A DNA stretch of 64,000 bases from contig CALMRI010000004.1 in the NCBI GenBank assembly GCA_937776645.1, forward strand, positions 1-64,000, written 5' to 3'. Origin of the DNA: an uncultured Alphaproteobacteria bacterium (lineage in GTDB: Bacteria; Pseudomonadota; Alphaproteobacteria; Thalassobaculales; Thalassobaculaceae). Both the position numbers and the translations under genes were made by a program. The notes under the pieces are model-generated. The model saw nothing but the letters and a program-made list of their open reading frames with translations. It did no database searches and was not told the origin of the DNA. Below, in pieces: positions 37,097 to 47,660 of this stretch; position 1 is the first letter of the stretch; each line of letters begins with the position of its first letter.

Positions 37097-38233
37097 CTAA
37101 GCGAGCGCCTCCGGCGCCAGGTCGCCGATCGACGCCGCCAGGTCGTTAGCCTCGCCGCTTTGAGTAACGGCCGGTGTCGGAACCGGGGTGTCGAATTCAT
37201 AATCCGGCTCGCTTTGCTGACGCCGCCGCACCGCGATGATTTCACGCCAGGCGCCGGCCAGACTGCGCGGTTTAGGCATGTCATCAGCGACCAACTTGTG
37301 TAGCTTTTTCAAATTGTAGCAGGGCACGCCGGCGTACATATGGTGCTCAAGATGCCAATTCATCCGCCAGTAAAGGAATTCCGAGATCGGATCGAGAGTA
37401 ATCGTGCGCACGCATTTGCGAAAATCAGCCACATTGCTGCGCAGTCCGCTGTGCATCGGCATCCCAACCATCAGCTTTAGCCAGTTCGCGGTAAACTGCT
37501 GGAAGGTCAGAACCACCGGCAGCGCCCAAAGCTCGAAGCCGATCGCCGCGGCGATCACCGCTGCGTGGAACAGCAGCAGCAGCCGCGCCCAATTCACCGC
37601 TTTGGCTCGCTCGCGGACATGGGTAGTATAAAGCGCGGTGCTCCATTCCGTGGTGACCACTGAATTGCCATAGCCGCCAAAAGCGGTGTGGATCGTGCCG
37701 CCGATGATCGGGATCAGGCCGCTGGTCATCGGCCCGCCGAAAAGATTGATAGTGAACAGCTGCAGCACATGCAGCGGCGTGAAGACGGCATGCTGCGGCA
37801 GCACCACTTCCCGGTCACCCTGGGGGTGCAGGGTATAGCGGTGGTGATAGGTATGACTGACCGCATATTCATGGAAATTATGCCAGCTGATCAGGCTGTA
37901 GAGGCGCAGGAAAAACTGATTCAGCGCCCGGGTCCTGAACACTGTGCCATGGCCAAGCTCATGGGCGGCGATCCCCTTGAAGAACGAGGCCGATGTACCA
38001 TGCGCGAACAGCGCGAAGGCAAAGCCAAGCCACATCTGCTGACTGAACAGGTACAGCGCCAGGCCGCCGGTCCCGACAAATATCGCCAAATGCCCCCCGG
38101 CCTGTATCCAACCTTGGAGATCGCTCGGCTGCATTAATTCACGCAACACCGCGTGGTCGATTGGACAGCGATACCATTTGACCCGCAAAGTCTCCCGGAC
38201 CCGATCTAAAGGCTCATGTAAGATATCCGTCAA
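37097..38233 (-). CDS. Membrane fatty acid desaturase
   Basis: A 378-aa di-iron membrane desaturase/hydroxylase. Three histidine boxes are complete: HELGH at about 92, HNFHEY...HTYHHRY at 118-131, and HLEHHMYAGVPCYNL near 293. Hydrophobic helices lie between. The start is TTG at 38233, well supported by GGAG with nine-base spacing; no ATG fits. The C-terminal tail is hydrophilic. It is the first gene of the pair with GST. Likely substrate is a fatty acyl chain or another lipid such as a carotenoid. Confidence 0.88.
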   Translation of the reverse strand: MTDILHEPLDRVRETLRVKWYRCPIDHAVLRELMQPSDLQGWIQAGGHLAIFVGTGGLALYLFSQQMWLGFAFALFAHGTSASFFKGIAAHELGHGTVFRTRALNQFFLRLYSLISWHNFHEYAVSHTYHHRYTLHPQGDREVVLPQHAVFTPLHVLQLFTINLFGGPMTSGLIPIIGGTIHTAFGGYGNSVVTTEWSTALYTTHVRERAKAVNWARLLLLFHAAVIAAAIGFELWALPVVLTFQQFTANWLKLMVGMPMHSGLRSNVADFRKCVRTITLDPISEFLYWRMNWHLEHHMYAGVPCYNLKKLHKLVADDMPKPRSLAGAWREIIAVRRRQQSEPDYEFDTPVPTPAVTQSGEANDLAASIGDLAPEALA

Positions 38234-38306
38234 TCGCCCTCTCCATCAGAACCAACATCAGCGACGCTGCGGCAATTATTCGCTCCGTCGATGCCATAGA
38301 CAAGGC

Positions 38307-38358
38307 CGCAGGCTTCGGTCCTGCCGTTCGCCAGGACGCCAGGACGACGGGATGACGG
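38307..38358. repeat. REP-like repeat unit with partial duplication
   Basis: CGCAGGCTTCGGTCCTGCCG, TTCGCCAGGACG, then CCAGGACGACGG repeated in part. Same family as 12263-12412 and 15328-15375. It lies in the intergenic space 38234-38494, which has no gene. Confidence 0.65.
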
Positions 38359-38494
38359 CGGAAGAGGCTACCGCCGAGGTAATGGCGACGTCAATGTCAT
38401 CCTAGCCAATACCAGCCCGCTAAATCTTTCCAATCAAACGCCTTTGACCCGAAACAACCTGCACTATAATGCAAGCTGTCCGGCCGCCTCCCGC

Positions 38495-40195
38495 CTAGGC
38501 TCGGGTCAGCGGGCCGCGTAGCAATTGGCCGGGCAGAGCACCAGTATGCTGATTGTCCTTGAGCACCGTCTGGCCGCCGACAACGGTCGCCTTGATGCCG
38601 ATGCTAAACTGCTTGAGCCGCTTGGCACCGCCGGGCAAGTCATTAACGACAACAGGCATTTCGGCACCAACCTTGGCCGGATCAAGAACCACGATATCCG
38701 CCGCCATGCCCTCGCGCAACAAGCCGCGGTCATGGAAACCCCAGCGGGTCGCGGTATCATAGGTGATCATCCGAATGGCCTGTTCCAGGGTGAAGGCTTC
38801 CTCCTGGCGGACCCAATGGCTGAGCAGGTGAGTTTGCAACGAGCTATCCATGATTTGCGAAACATGGGCGCCGGAATCCGAGAAGGTCACACAGCTGTCA
38901 GGGTGCCGCATCAGCGCCAGCGCATCGTCTTGATTCTCGTTCGCCAGCGGCTGACGGAAGAAGGCTTTGAGATCACTTTCCAGCGCGATGTCAATCATCG
39001 CCTCAGCGGGTGAAACGCCGCGGGATTGCGCCAGATCGGCAAGCGTCGGATGCGGCAGCGCCACCTTGTCCAGGGCGTAGAAGATATCCCATTCCGGCGG
39101 CCGCGCCTCGGCGCCGACAACCTCGGGGCCTTGATAGGGTCGGCTCGCAACCTCAACCATCCGGGCCTTGGTCTCCGGGTCCCGCATGGCGGCAATCTGA
39201 CCCTCCAACGGCAGTTGGCGGACATCGCGCCAGACATCCCAAGTATCGAAGGGCGTAGAGGTTTCGAAAGACAGAATCGAGTTGATCTCCCGGCTGTGAA
39301 CCTGGGTGAATATCCGGGACCCTGTCTGGTTGCGCTTCTCGATGATATCGTAGAGTTCCCGCCACTGACCTGGGGACTTACGCCGGGTCAGACTGCCAAA
39401 AGTAACCGGTCGGCCGGTCTCCTCGGACAGGTCCGCCAGGCGGTTATAGAAATCCTTCATATACTCGAAATCACCGCGCTCCATGGCCAGCTGAAAGATC
39501 CCGGCACCGACCTTTCCCATCGCCCGGACCAGAGCCTCAACCTCGGAGAATGGCGCGACGCGGCTGGCGACCAGCCGGTCGTCGGAGGTCAGATGGCTGG
39601 GGCTGCGCGAGGTGGAAAAACCAATCGCCCCGGCCTGGATCGCCTCAGTGACATGGGCTGCCATAGTCTTCAGGTCATCCTCGCCGGCCTCCTCGTCGAA
39701 GGCGCGCTCGCCCATGACATAGGTGCGCAAGGCGGAATGGCCAATATAGCCGGCATAGTTGATTCCCTTGGGAAGGGTATCCAACACATCAAGGTACTCC
39801 GGGAAGGTCTCCCATTGCCATTGGATACCCTGTAGCATGGCATTGCGGCTGATATCCTCGGCCCGCTCCAGATTGCGGAAGACGAAATCCACCTCCTCCT
39901 CGCGGCACGGCGCGATGGTGAAACCGCAATTGCCCATAACCGCCGTGGTGACCCCGTGATAGCAGGAGCAACTGCCAAGCTGATCCCAGAAGATCTGCGC
40001 ATCCATATGGGTATGGCCATCGACGAAGCCCGGCGTCACCACATGCCCCTCGGCGTCGATCACCTCGTCGGCGGGCTCAGCTATCCGGCCCATGCGGGTG
40101 ATCACTCCATCTTTCACCCCAACATCGGCGCGGTAGCGCCCCATGCCGGAACCATCGATGACCATGCCGTTCTTGATGACCAGATCGTACGCCAT
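38495..40195 (-). CDS. N-acyl-D-amino-acid deacylase (D-aminoacylase)
   Basis: A 566-aa amidohydrolase-superfamily enzyme that removes the acyl group from N-acyl-D-amino acids. N-terminal MAYDLVIKNGMVIDGSGM and the metal motif FVDGHTHMDAQIFWDQLGSCSCYHGVTTAVMGNCG with its family-typical Cys. GFSTSRS follows, then TVMFSDSGAH-type VTFSDSGAHVSQIMD and the C-terminal DIVVLDPAKVG sandwich. The ATG at 40195 has GGGAGGG about ten bases upstream. It is divergent from the GMC gene. Confidence 0.87.
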   Translation of the reverse strand: MAYDLVIKNGMVIDGSGMGRYRADVGVKDGVITRMGRIAEPADEVIDAEGHVVTPGFVDGHTHMDAQIFWDQLGSCSCYHGVTTAVMGNCGFTIAPCREEEVDFVFRNLERAEDISRNAMLQGIQWQWETFPEYLDVLDTLPKGINYAGYIGHSALRTYVMGERAFDEEAGEDDLKTMAAHVTEAIQAGAIGFSTSRSPSHLTSDDRLVASRVAPFSEVEALVRAMGKVGAGIFQLAMERGDFEYMKDFYNRLADLSEETGRPVTFGSLTRRKSPGQWRELYDIIEKRNQTGSRIFTQVHSREINSILSFETSTPFDTWDVWRDVRQLPLEGQIAAMRDPETKARMVEVASRPYQGPEVVGAEARPPEWDIFYALDKVALPHPTLADLAQSRGVSPAEAMIDIALESDLKAFFRQPLANENQDDALALMRHPDSCVTFSDSGAHVSQIMDSSLQTHLLSHWVRQEEAFTLEQAIRMITYDTATRWGFHDRGLLREGMAADIVVLDPAKVGAEMPVVVNDLPGGAKRLKQFSIGIKATVVGGQTVLKDNQHTGALPGQLLRGPLTRA

Positions 40196-40534
40196 GCGTA
40201 TGCCCTCCCAATGATATGAGCAGCCGGAATTACTATGGACAATACAAAGATAGTGACCGCCGCTGCAGGCGAATCCACATCGCAACGCCACGCATCACGC
40301 CAGTGATGGCGGCGGCACGGCATCCAACAACGGACATTTCATGTTCAGATCCCGAACGGCCGCTCAAACGCATCGCGCCGCTCGGCATGGGCAGGCAGAG
40401 ATAGGGTTGATCAAAGCGGTCGGCTCCGGACATGCTCCGCCGCCCTGCCACCATCACCCTGCTGATAGCAATATTTCGCAAATTCACCCATCATACGCGC
40501 CGCGCCGATCCCTAGTGCTCACCGGAGAGACCCG
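40196..40534. other. 339-bp divergent intergenic region
   Basis: Lies between the D-aminoacylase and the GMC oxidoreductase, so it should hold both promoters. It has a locally lower GC near 40210-40250 (GGACAATACAAAGATAG), but no clear palindrome, repeat or gene. Confidence 0.4.
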
Positions 40535-42130
40535 ATGGATTACGATTACATCGTCGTTGGGGCCGGGTCCGCCGGTTGTGTGCTCGCCAACCGGCTGTCA
40601 GCCAATCCAGCGAACCAGGTGCTGCTGCTCGAGGCGGGGCCGAAGGATAGTAATTTTTGGATCCATGTGCCGCTTGGCTTTGGCAAGAACGTCAACAATC
40701 CTAGCGTCAACTGGTGCTACCAAAGCGAGCCAGAGCCGTATTGCCGGGGCCAGTCATACCTGCTGCCGCGCGGCAAGGTGCTCGGCGGGTCAAGCTCGAT
40801 CAACGGCATGGTCTATGTGCGAGGTCAGGTTGAGGATTTCGACCATTGGGCGCAGCTTGGTAACCGCGGTTGGTCGCACGAGGATGTACTCCCCTACTTC
40901 AAACGATCCGAGAACAACAGTCGCGGAGCCAGCGCACAGCACGGTGTCGGCGGGCCGCTCTCGGTCTCTGATGTCTCCGAGCCAAACCGGTTATGTGATG
41001 CGCTGATCGAGGCAGGCGGGCAGATCGGCATCCCGCGCAACGATGATATCAACGGACAGGTGCAGGAAGGGATCGGCTACCATCAGGCGACGATCCGCAA
41101 CGGTCGGCGCAACAGTACCGCTGTCGCCTTTCTTGCGCCGGCGCGCGGCCGGGCCAATCTGCATGTGGAAACTGGGGCGCTTGCTTCGAAGGTATTGTTC
41201 GAAGGCACCCGCGCCGTTGGCGTAGCTTATACGATCGACGATCACCCCCAGGAGGCGAGAGCCGGGCGTGAAATCGTGCTGTGTGGCGGCGCTTTCAACT
41301 CACCGCAACTGCTGGAGCTTTCCGGGGTAGGCCAACCGGACCGGCTGCGGGACCTCGGCATCCCGGTGGTTCACGATCTGGCCGGGGTCGGCCATGACCT
41401 GCAAGACCATCAGATCGTCCGCATGCGCTGGCGCATCACTCAGCATGTAACGTTTAACGAGCAAGTCCACGGCTGGCGCGCCGTGCGATCGGCGCTGCGT
41501 TATATGTTTAGCCGGACCGGCGTACTTAGTATGCCGACCCTGCCGATCAGTGCCTTCGCCCGCACCCGTGAAGAACTGGCAACGCCGGATGTACAATTCC
41601 AGGTGTTCCCCGGCTCCTATGAAAACTTAGAGGCGCGGCAGCTGGATTCCCTGCCCGGCGTGACCATGGGCGTGACCCTTCTGCGCCCAGAAAGCCGGGG
41701 CTGGGTGCATTGCCAGTCGGCCAATCCGCGCGAGGCGCCGGCGATCTTCCACAACCTGCTGCAAACCGAGGGCGACCGGCGCACAGCCATGCTGGCTATG
41801 CAGCTTTGTCGGCAGCTGATGGAAGCGCCGGCGATGGATGCATTGCGCGGCGTTGAACTGACCCCCGGCAAGAACGTGCAAACAGAAGATCAATTGCTCG
41901 ACGCGGCCCGGGACATCATGCAATCTAACTGGCACCCGACCAGCACCTGCCGCATGGGCAGCGACCCTTTGGCCGTGGTTGATCAGCGGTTGCGCGTGCA
42001 CGGCCTGTCGGGCTTGCGGGTCGCCGATGCCTCGATCATGCCAACGGTTGTCTCCGGTAATACCAACGCCGCCTGCATAATGATTGGCGAAAAAGCATCG
42101 GACATGATCCTCGAAGACGCGGCGGCTTGA
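40535..42130 (+). CDS. GMC family oxidoreductase (choline/alcohol dehydrogenase-like)
   Basis: FAD-dependent GMC enzyme of 531 aa. N-terminal VVGAGSAGCVLANRLS binds ADP of FAD; GKVLGGSSSINGMVYVRG is signature 1; GAFNSPQLLELSGVG is signature 2. The C-terminal SNWHPTSTCRMGS holds the catalytic histidine and GNTNAACIMIGEKASDMI is the usual end with Asn as the second residue. The ATG has GGAGAG upstream. It lacks the features needed to separate choline, long-chain alcohol or polyethylene-glycol substrates. It is transcribed alone. Confidence 0.92.
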   Translation: MDYDYIVVGAGSAGCVLANRLSANPANQVLLLEAGPKDSNFWIHVPLGFGKNVNNPSVNWCYQSEPEPYCRGQSYLLPRGKVLGGSSSINGMVYVRGQVEDFDHWAQLGNRGWSHEDVLPYFKRSENNSRGASAQHGVGGPLSVSDVSEPNRLCDALIEAGGQIGIPRNDDINGQVQEGIGYHQATIRNGRRNSTAVAFLAPARGRANLHVETGALASKVLFEGTRAVGVAYTIDDHPQEARAGREIVLCGGAFNSPQLLELSGVGQPDRLRDLGIPVVHDLAGVGHDLQDHQIVRMRWRITQHVTFNEQVHGWRAVRSALRYMFSRTGVLSMPTLPISAFARTREELATPDVQFQVFPGSYENLEARQLDSLPGVTMGVTLLRPESRGWVHCQSANPREAPAIFHNLLQTEGDRRTAMLAMQLCRQLMEAPAMDALRGVELTPGKNVQTEDQLLDAARDIMQSNWHPTSTCRMGSDPLAVVDQRLRVHGLSGLRVADASIMPTVVSGNTNAACIMIGEKASDMILEDAAA

Positions 42131-42502
42131 AGCTTATCCGGGGGACACATCACGCCGCAGAAAGACGCCTCGAGCAACTTGGCAGTGACAAAAAAGCTTG
42201 AGGTGTCGACCGCGAAAGTATCGGCGGTCTCGGTGAGCATCATCGCCACAATGCCCCAAACCAAGCGCGCCGCCGGGCGTCCATACACCCCATTCGGCGC
42301 GGGTCCCGAAAGCTCCGTGCTGGCGGAACGTAATTACGATCAGCCAAAACTTTCTAACCGGCCGAATTCACTGCTCAACTGGATGGGCCCGTTACTAGCC
42401 TTGGTCTCCAATTATCAAAACAGTCGCTATTTTACCCGTAATTTTACCTAAGCAGTAATTACGAAAAGAAGGTCGTATCTGCCTGCTGTCAGATTAGAAA
42501 AC
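42131..42502. other. 372-bp intergenic region after the GMC gene
   Basis: No supported gene. The minus strand has a coding-like stretch (VWGIVAMMLTETADTFAVD and onwards) that overlaps the GMC end; no family is recognised, so I treat it as chance or old debris. The GC content falls toward 42500. Confidence 0.35.
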
Positions 42503-42534
42503 AAATAACCCCCTGATTTCTCAGGGGGTTATTT
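42503..42534 (-). terminator. Rho-independent terminator of tRNA-Ala
   Basis: 14-bp perfect stem (42503-42516 with 42521-42534, AAATAACCCCCTGA) and TTTC/GAAA tetraloop, followed on the minus strand by a T-rich tract. It begins directly after the tRNA's CCA end. Confidence 0.92.
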
Positions 42535-42610
<76 letters not shown>

Positions 42611-42720
42611 AAATTCTGGGTTCGACCGCTTGGGCCGGCAACCGGTGTTAGATAACGGTGGAGGCTTAGCTTCGCAAGAGGGTTTCTGGCTCACCGCACC
42701 AACGCCATCGTATTGGATTA

Positions 42721-43080
42721 TTAAGTTTCTTCGTCCTCGTGAGGCGGCGTGTCGTCGACATCAACATCGACCTCGACCTGCGGGCCGTCTTCATCCTCGT
42801 CAGATGCCAAAACAGCGGCGTCACCCGACGCGTCGACTTCGGGAAGGACGTCTTCGTCTTCGTCCTCATCCACCTCTTCACCCGTCTCGTCCGCGACCTT
42901 CGGCCGGGCCGGTTTGACCTCTTCGGCGATGGGGATGCGGTTCCGGCGGCTCTTCAATACCGCTTCAGGGTCGAAAGTTACGCTGCATTTAGGGCAGACG
43001 ATTGGGGATTTGAATAAATCGTAAAACAGAACTGCACATGACTGGCAGACCCGTTTTATACCCCATTCTGGTTTAGCCAA
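42721..43080 (-). CDS. TIGR02300 (FYDLN-acid) zinc-ribbon protein
   Basis: A 119-aa protein of a family found in Alphaproteobacteria; function unknown. It has two CxxC pairs (CQSC and CPKC) that likely form a zinc ribbon around the FYDLFKSP motif, a variant of the family's FYDLN. The second half is a long acidic run of D and E, which suggests binding to basic proteins or metal. No ATG fits; the start is TTG at 43080, preceded by a strong GGAGGAG site. It is divergent from aroA, the usual position in this order. Confidence 0.9.
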   Translation of the reverse strand: MAKPEWGIKRVCQSCAVLFYDLFKSPIVCPKCSVTFDPEAVLKSRRNRIPIAEEVKPARPKVADETGEEVDEDEDEDVLPEVDASGDAAVLASDEDEDGPQVEVDVDVDDTPPHEDEET

Positions 43081-43474
43081 TTCAACTCCTCCGAAATACC
43101 GATGACGGACCGGACGCGGCGCGGGGATATCCAGGATCGAGAGAGATGTCAAAGCCAAAATGCCAAACCGTGCCCCTTCCGGCGGAGATTAGCACGTTGA
43201 TTTCGAGGCGGAAAGTCGGACTGATGCGAGTCTTTAGGTGTTTAATCATATTAGTATCAAAGGGTTGGCGACTCCATTTCGTCCTCCTCGCATAGGTAAA
43301 ACGTGCGGATCGGGTTCTGACCTTATTTCCCCAGACAGGGTCATGGCTCTATGATAGACAGCCGCGGGGGCGATCGCCTCGATCCTTTGCGTTGCGATCC
43401 GGCTTGCCTGATAGCCTACCCGGGACGAGCTGAAACTCGAGCCCAAACCTGAACCAAGGCCGGAGAAACCATTC
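43081..43474. other. 394-bp divergent region between the TIGR02300 gene and aroA
   Basis: Holds the promoters of both genes. No open frame of note, no strong hairpin; nothing identified beyond the ribosome site CGGAG before aroA. Confidence 0.4.
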
Positions 43475-44809
43475 GTGGCTTCGTTAACCTCCAGAAAATC
43501 CTTCGGGCTCAAAGGGCGCATTCGTGTTCCTGGAGATAAGTCAATTTCGCACCGCGCGCTGATCCTCGGCGGCCTAGCGGTAGGCGAGACCATGGTCGAC
43601 GGCCTTCTCGAGGGTGAGGATGTGCTCTGTACCGCCGCCGCGATGCGAGCGTTCGGCGCCGAGGTCCACCGTGATCAATCCGGGATATGGCGTATCCACG
43701 GCCGCGGTGTCGGCGGCCTCGACGAGCCCAATCAGGTGCTTGATCTCGGCAATTCCGGAACCGGGGCGCGGCTGTTGATGGGCGCCGCCGCGGGCAACCC
43801 GATCACCACCTTCTTCACCGGCGACGGCTCGTTGGTTAGCCGACCCATGGCGCGGGTTATCGAGCCGCTGGAGCGGATGGGCGTGCGCTTTGTCGCGCGG
43901 GCCGGTGGCCGCCTCCCACTTGCCTGTCTGGGGCCAGAAACGCTATTGCCGATTGACTACACCTTGCCCGTCGCCTCGGCGCAGGTGAAATCGGCGATCC
44001 TGCTGGCGGGCGTCGCAGCACCCGGCGAAACCACGGTGATCGAGCCCCACGCGACACGGGACCACACCGAAAGCATGCTGCGGCAGTTTGGCGCGACGGT
44101 TAGAGTAGAGGCTCGCGACGATGGCGGCCGGGCGATCACCCTGGTTGGCGAGCCAGAATTGACTGGCCAGCGGGTTCGGGTCCCGGCGGATCCGTCTTCC
44201 GCCGCATTCCCGACCGTCGCGGCGCTGATCACCGAAGGTTCGCAGATCCAATTGACGGGCGTCGGTATCAACCCACTACGTTTCGGCCTCTATGAGGTGC
44301 TCGCCGAAATGGGCGCCGACATCCAAGTGGATCGATTGGGCGATGGCGGGGGCGAGCCCCTGGCCGACTTGACGGTTCGCTTCAGCAAGATGCGCGGGGT
44401 CGACGTTCCAGCTAGCATCGCGCCACGGATGATCGACGAATACCCGGTCCTCGCGATAGCTGCCGCCTTCGCCGATGGTGCGACGGTGATGAATGGGCTG
44501 GCGGAATTGAGGGTCAAGGAGAGCGACCGTCTCGATGCCACGGCTCGCGGGCTGGCGGCGTGCGGCATCGAGGTCGAGGAAAGCGCGGACCGGCTGGTCG
44601 TCCACGGCACGGCGGGCCGGGTACCTGGCGGCGGGACGATCGCTGCCAATATGGACCATCGCATCGCCATGGCTTTCCTGGTCCTCGGGCTCGGTGCAGG
44701 CGCGGCGGTCTGTATCGACGACGGTGCGACCATCGAGACCAGCTTCCCCGATTTCTCTGGTTTGATGCGCGGCCTCGGCGCCAAAATCACACAGGAAGGG
44801 CCAGCATGA
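43475..44809 (+). CDS. aroA: 3-phosphoshikimate 1-carboxyvinyltransferase (EPSP synthase)
   Basis: Sixth step of the shikimate pathway: shikimate-3-phosphate + PEP to EPSP. 444 aa, full length. Motifs: [17 protein letters not shown] near residue 17, [14 protein letters not shown] at about 90, [13 protein letters not shown], and MDEYPVLA-type [17 protein letters not shown]; the catalytic Lys/Arg/Asp/Glu set is visible (KESDRL). Ala at the NSGTGA-loop position suggests a class II, glyphosate-tolerant type, which is inference. The start is GTG with GGAG nine bases upstream. The stop overlaps cmk by four bases, so the two are translationally coupled. Confidence 0.96.
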   Translation: MASLTSRKSFGLKGRIRVPGDKSISHRALILGGLAVGETMVDGLLEGEDVLCTAAAMRAFGAEVHRDQSGIWRIHGRGVGGLDEPNQVLDLGNSGTGARLLMGAAAGNPITTFFTGDGSLVSRPMARVIEPLERMGVRFVARAGGRLPLACLGPETLLPIDYTLPVASAQVKSAILLAGVAAPGETTVIEPHATRDHTESMLRQFGATVRVEARDDGGRAITLVGEPELTGQRVRVPADPSSAAFPTVAALITEGSQIQLTGVGINPLRFGLYEVLAEMGADIQVDRLGDGGGEPLADLTVRFSKMRGVDVPASIAPRMIDEYPVLAIAAAFADGATVMNGLAELRVKESDRLDATARGLAACGIEVEESADRLVVHGTAGRVPGGGTIAANMDHRIAMAFLVLGLGAGAAVCIDDGATIETSFPDFSGLMRGLGAKITQEGPA

Positions 44810-45441
44810 TCATTGCGATAGACGGCCCGGCGGCATCCGGCAAAGGTACGGTCGCGCGCCGGCTTGCAGAGCATCTGAACCACGCCTATCTCGACACCGG
44901 TTCGTTATACCGGGCGGTCGCTCTGTCGGTGCTGCGGGCCGGTGCGGACCCGAGCGATGCCGCCATCGCCTCCGCTCATGCGCGTGACCTTGATCCAAAT
45001 CTCACTGAGGACCCGGATCTGCGGAGCGCTGCAACCGGGGCTGCGGCCTCGAAGGTGGCGGCGGTTGGTTCGGTCCGTTCGACGTTGCTCGCGTTTCAGC
45101 GGAACTTCGCTGTCACGCCGCCAAACACCCGACCTGGCGCGATTTTGGACGGTCGGGATATCGGCACTGTCGTTTGCCCGGATGCCGACCGAAAAATTTT
45201 TGTGATCGCCGATAGAAAGATTCGCGCTGAACGACGATTCAAAGAGTTGCTCGGACGCGGGGAGGCCGCTATATATGCGCGCGTTCTGGACGATTTGCAG
45301 GAACGTGATGCACGCGATTCCTCGCGGGTCGATGCTCCGATGCGCCAGGCCGAGGACGCGATGCTTCTTGATACCTCGCATCTCGACCCTGATCAGGCCT
45401 TTGAGTGCGCGCTCGCATTTGTGACGTCCGGAACGACTTGA
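44806..45441 (+). CDS. cmk: Cytidylate kinase
   Basis: Phosphorylates CMP/dCMP with ATP. 211 aa. P-loop [16 protein letters not shown] at the N-terminus, [13 protein letters not shown] (CMP site), [15 protein letters not shown] and the lid with [21 protein letters not shown] is the usual Arg cluster. The ATG overlaps the aroA stop (ATGA). This aroA-cmk-rpsA-ihfB order is conserved in many proteobacteria. It appears intact. Confidence 0.96.
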   Translation: MIIAIDGPAASGKGTVARRLAEHLNHAYLDTGSLYRAVALSVLRAGADPSDAAIASAHARDLDPNLTEDPDLRSAATGAAASKVAAVGSVRSTLLAFQRNFAVTPPNTRPGAILDGRDIGTVVCPDADRKIFVIADRKIRAERRFKELLGRGEAAIYARVLDDLQERDARDSSRVDAPMRQAEDAMLLDTSHLDPDQAFECALAFVTSGTT

Positions 45442-45509
45442 ACCGTTGGCTCTTCGCTTGGTCCGGAGTCGGCAAACGCAACCAGATGGTGGCCGGCTTA
45501 CCGGCCTCG

Positions 45510-45535
45510 TTCGAACCCGCGGACCGGGTTGAACA
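45510..45535 (+). promoter_or_regulatory. Hairpin in the rpsA leader
   Basis: GTTCgAACCCG pairs with CGGGTTGAAC (one bulged G) about 160 bases before rpsA. rpsA leaders often fold for autogenous control by S1; that role is inferred. Confidence 0.35.
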
Positions 45536-45692
45536 TTGCCCAGGAGATGCTACCGAAAGCTAGCATCACCAGGCGCGTTCATGGCAAACCCCGTTTGTTG
45601 ACTATCCCGTTCGCAGGGAACAACGGCACCATACGCAACCATCCGGCGGCGGCCAAATGCCGCTGGACAGACACTATGTCTAAGGAGATTTC

Positions 45693-47417
45693 ATGGCTTT
45701 ATCCGCCTCGGCCGACGCCGCAATGGAGGATTTCGATGCCTTGATCGCTGAGTCTTTTGGCGATCACATCAGCATCGAGGGAAGTGTTGTTAAAGGTATT
45801 ATCATCTCGATCGAGGGCGACAGCGCTCTTATCGATGTTGGGCTTAAGTCCGAGGGCCGTGTCGCCCTCAAGGAATTTACCGCCCCTGGGCAAGACCACG
45901 GATTGAAGCCCGGTGACGAGGTCGAAGTCTATGTCGAGCGCATGGAAGACCGGAACGGCGAAGCGATGCTTAGCCGTGAGAAGGCTCGGCGTGAGGAAGC
46001 CTGGGCAGTTCTCGAAACTGGTTTCGAGAAACAGGAACGCGTGATCGGTACGATTTTCGGTCGGGTCAAGGGTGGCTTCACCGTCGACCTGTCCGGCGCG
46101 ACCGCATTCCTGCCGGGCAGCCAGGTGGACATCCGACCGGTGCGCGACATCGGTCCCTTGCTTGGAACGCCTCAGCCTTTCCAGATTCTCAAGATGGACC
46201 GTCGGCGTGGCAACATTGTTGTCTCGCGCCGCGCCGTGCTCGAAGAAAGCCGGGCCGAAGCAGCGCTCGGAGCTGGTCGCCAACCTCAAGGAAGGCCAGA
46301 CCCTGCAGGGCGTAGTCAAGAACATCACCGATTACGGCGCCTTCGTCGATCTTGGCGGCGTCGATGGCCTGCTCCACGTGACCGACATCGCCTGGCGCCG
46401 GATCAATCACCCCACCGAGGCGTTGCAGATCGGCCAGACCGTGAATGTCCAGGTCATCCGCTTCAATCCAGAAACCCAGCGCATCAGCCTCGGCATGAAG
46501 CAGCTTGAGGCGGATCCTTGGGATGGGGTCGAGGGCAAGTACCCGATCGGCACGAAGTTCACCGGCCGGGTTACCAACATCACCGACTACGGCGCCTTCG
46601 TGGAGCTCGAGCCCGGGGATCGAGGGCCTGGTTCATGTCTCCGAGATGAGCTGGACTAAGAAGAACGTGCATCCCGGCAAGATCGTTTCGACCAGCCAGG
46701 AAGTCGAAGTCATGGTCCTCGACGTCGATCCGAACAAGCGTCGGATTTCAGCCTCGGCCTCAAGCAGTGCTTGTCCAATCCCTGGGACGAGTTCGTCGAC
46801 TCAGTATCCCGGTCGGTTCCGATTGATCGAGGGCGAGGTCAAGAACATCACCGAGTTCGGCCTCTTTGTCGGTCTTCTGGGCGATATCGACGGCATGGTG
46901 CATCTCTCCGATCTCGATTGGGAGCGCTCGGGCGAGGAAGCCATCCAGGACTTCAAGAAGGGCGACGTCCTCCGGGCCAAGGTTCTGGATATCGATGCCG
47001 ACAAGGAGCGCATCTCGCCTCGGCGTCAAACAGCTGTCCGATGATCCGTTCGAGTCCGGGGCTGCGACCGTCCGCAAGGGTGCGATCGTGACCTGCACCG
47101 TGACGAAGCTCACCGAGAGCGGCATCGAGGTCACCGTCGGCGACGGCATGCCGGGGTTCATCCGCAAGTCGGAACTGTCGCGGGACCGTTCCGAACAGCG
47201 CTCGGACCGTTTCGCCGTTGGCGAGAAGATCGACGCAAAGGTCACTCAGATTGATCAAAAGAGCCGCAAGCTTTCACTTTCGATCAAGGCCCGCGAGTCA
47301 GAAGAAGAAAAGAAGGCCATGCAGAATTACGGCTCTTCGGACAGCGGTGCCAGCCTTGGCGATATCCTCGGCGCGGCGCTTCGTCAGCGTGAAGAAGTAC
47401 AGAATACCGACGAATAA
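45693..47417 (+). CDS. rpsA: 30S ribosomal protein S1, broken by about seven small insertions
   Basis: S1 binds mRNA at the 30S subunit. Six S1 repeats are recognisable in order, with conserved GxxxxITDYGAFVDLG-type strands (KNITDYGAFVDLGGVDGLLHV, TNITDYGAFVELEPG, KNITEFGLFVGL). The start has AAGGAG. The reading moves through all three frames: extra bases are needed at about 46258 (A), 46615-46618 (G), 46745-46747 (two T), near 46801-46825 (several) and 47018 (C). Removing nine bases in total gives an intact 571-aa protein ending EEVQNTDE, the usual length. As S1 is essential, these look like sequence errors rather than decay. Confidence 0.93.
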
Positions 47418-47436
47418 TCGTCGTCGATTAGTTATA

Positions 47437-47476
47437 AAATTCGGCCGTCCTGGTCGCGATTGGGGCGGCCGAATTT
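47437..47476 (+). terminator. Stem-loop after rpsA
   Basis: 11-bp perfect stem AAATTCGGCCG / CGGCCGAATTT with an 18-base loop, starting 20 bases after the rpsA stop and ending in TTT. It may attenuate rather than stop transcription into ihfB. Confidence 0.65.
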
Positions 47477-47660
47477 CCCCCCGCGGTCGTTTCGCGGCTC
47501 GCAAAAGCGCGGGTGTCTTGGAAAGGCCTTTCAGTTGAAGCGCTTATACTTGACGGACTGGCCGACCCCTGGCATCCTCCGGTATATGGGTGGCCCGGCA
47601 ACCGGTGTGTTTTTCTGAACATGCCCGGCGAAATGGTCCGGCACGGGAACGGTCGTCGCA

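Noticed and set aside
38448-38475. TTGACC and TATAAT hexamers on the plus strand
   Set aside because: They are only 15 bases apart and would point into the 3' end of the D-aminoacylase; no plus-strand gene follows.
45693-47417. rpsA as a true pseudogene
   Set aside because: All lesions are small insertions, the protein is otherwise full length and highly conserved, and the gene is essential; sequence error is the simpler reading.
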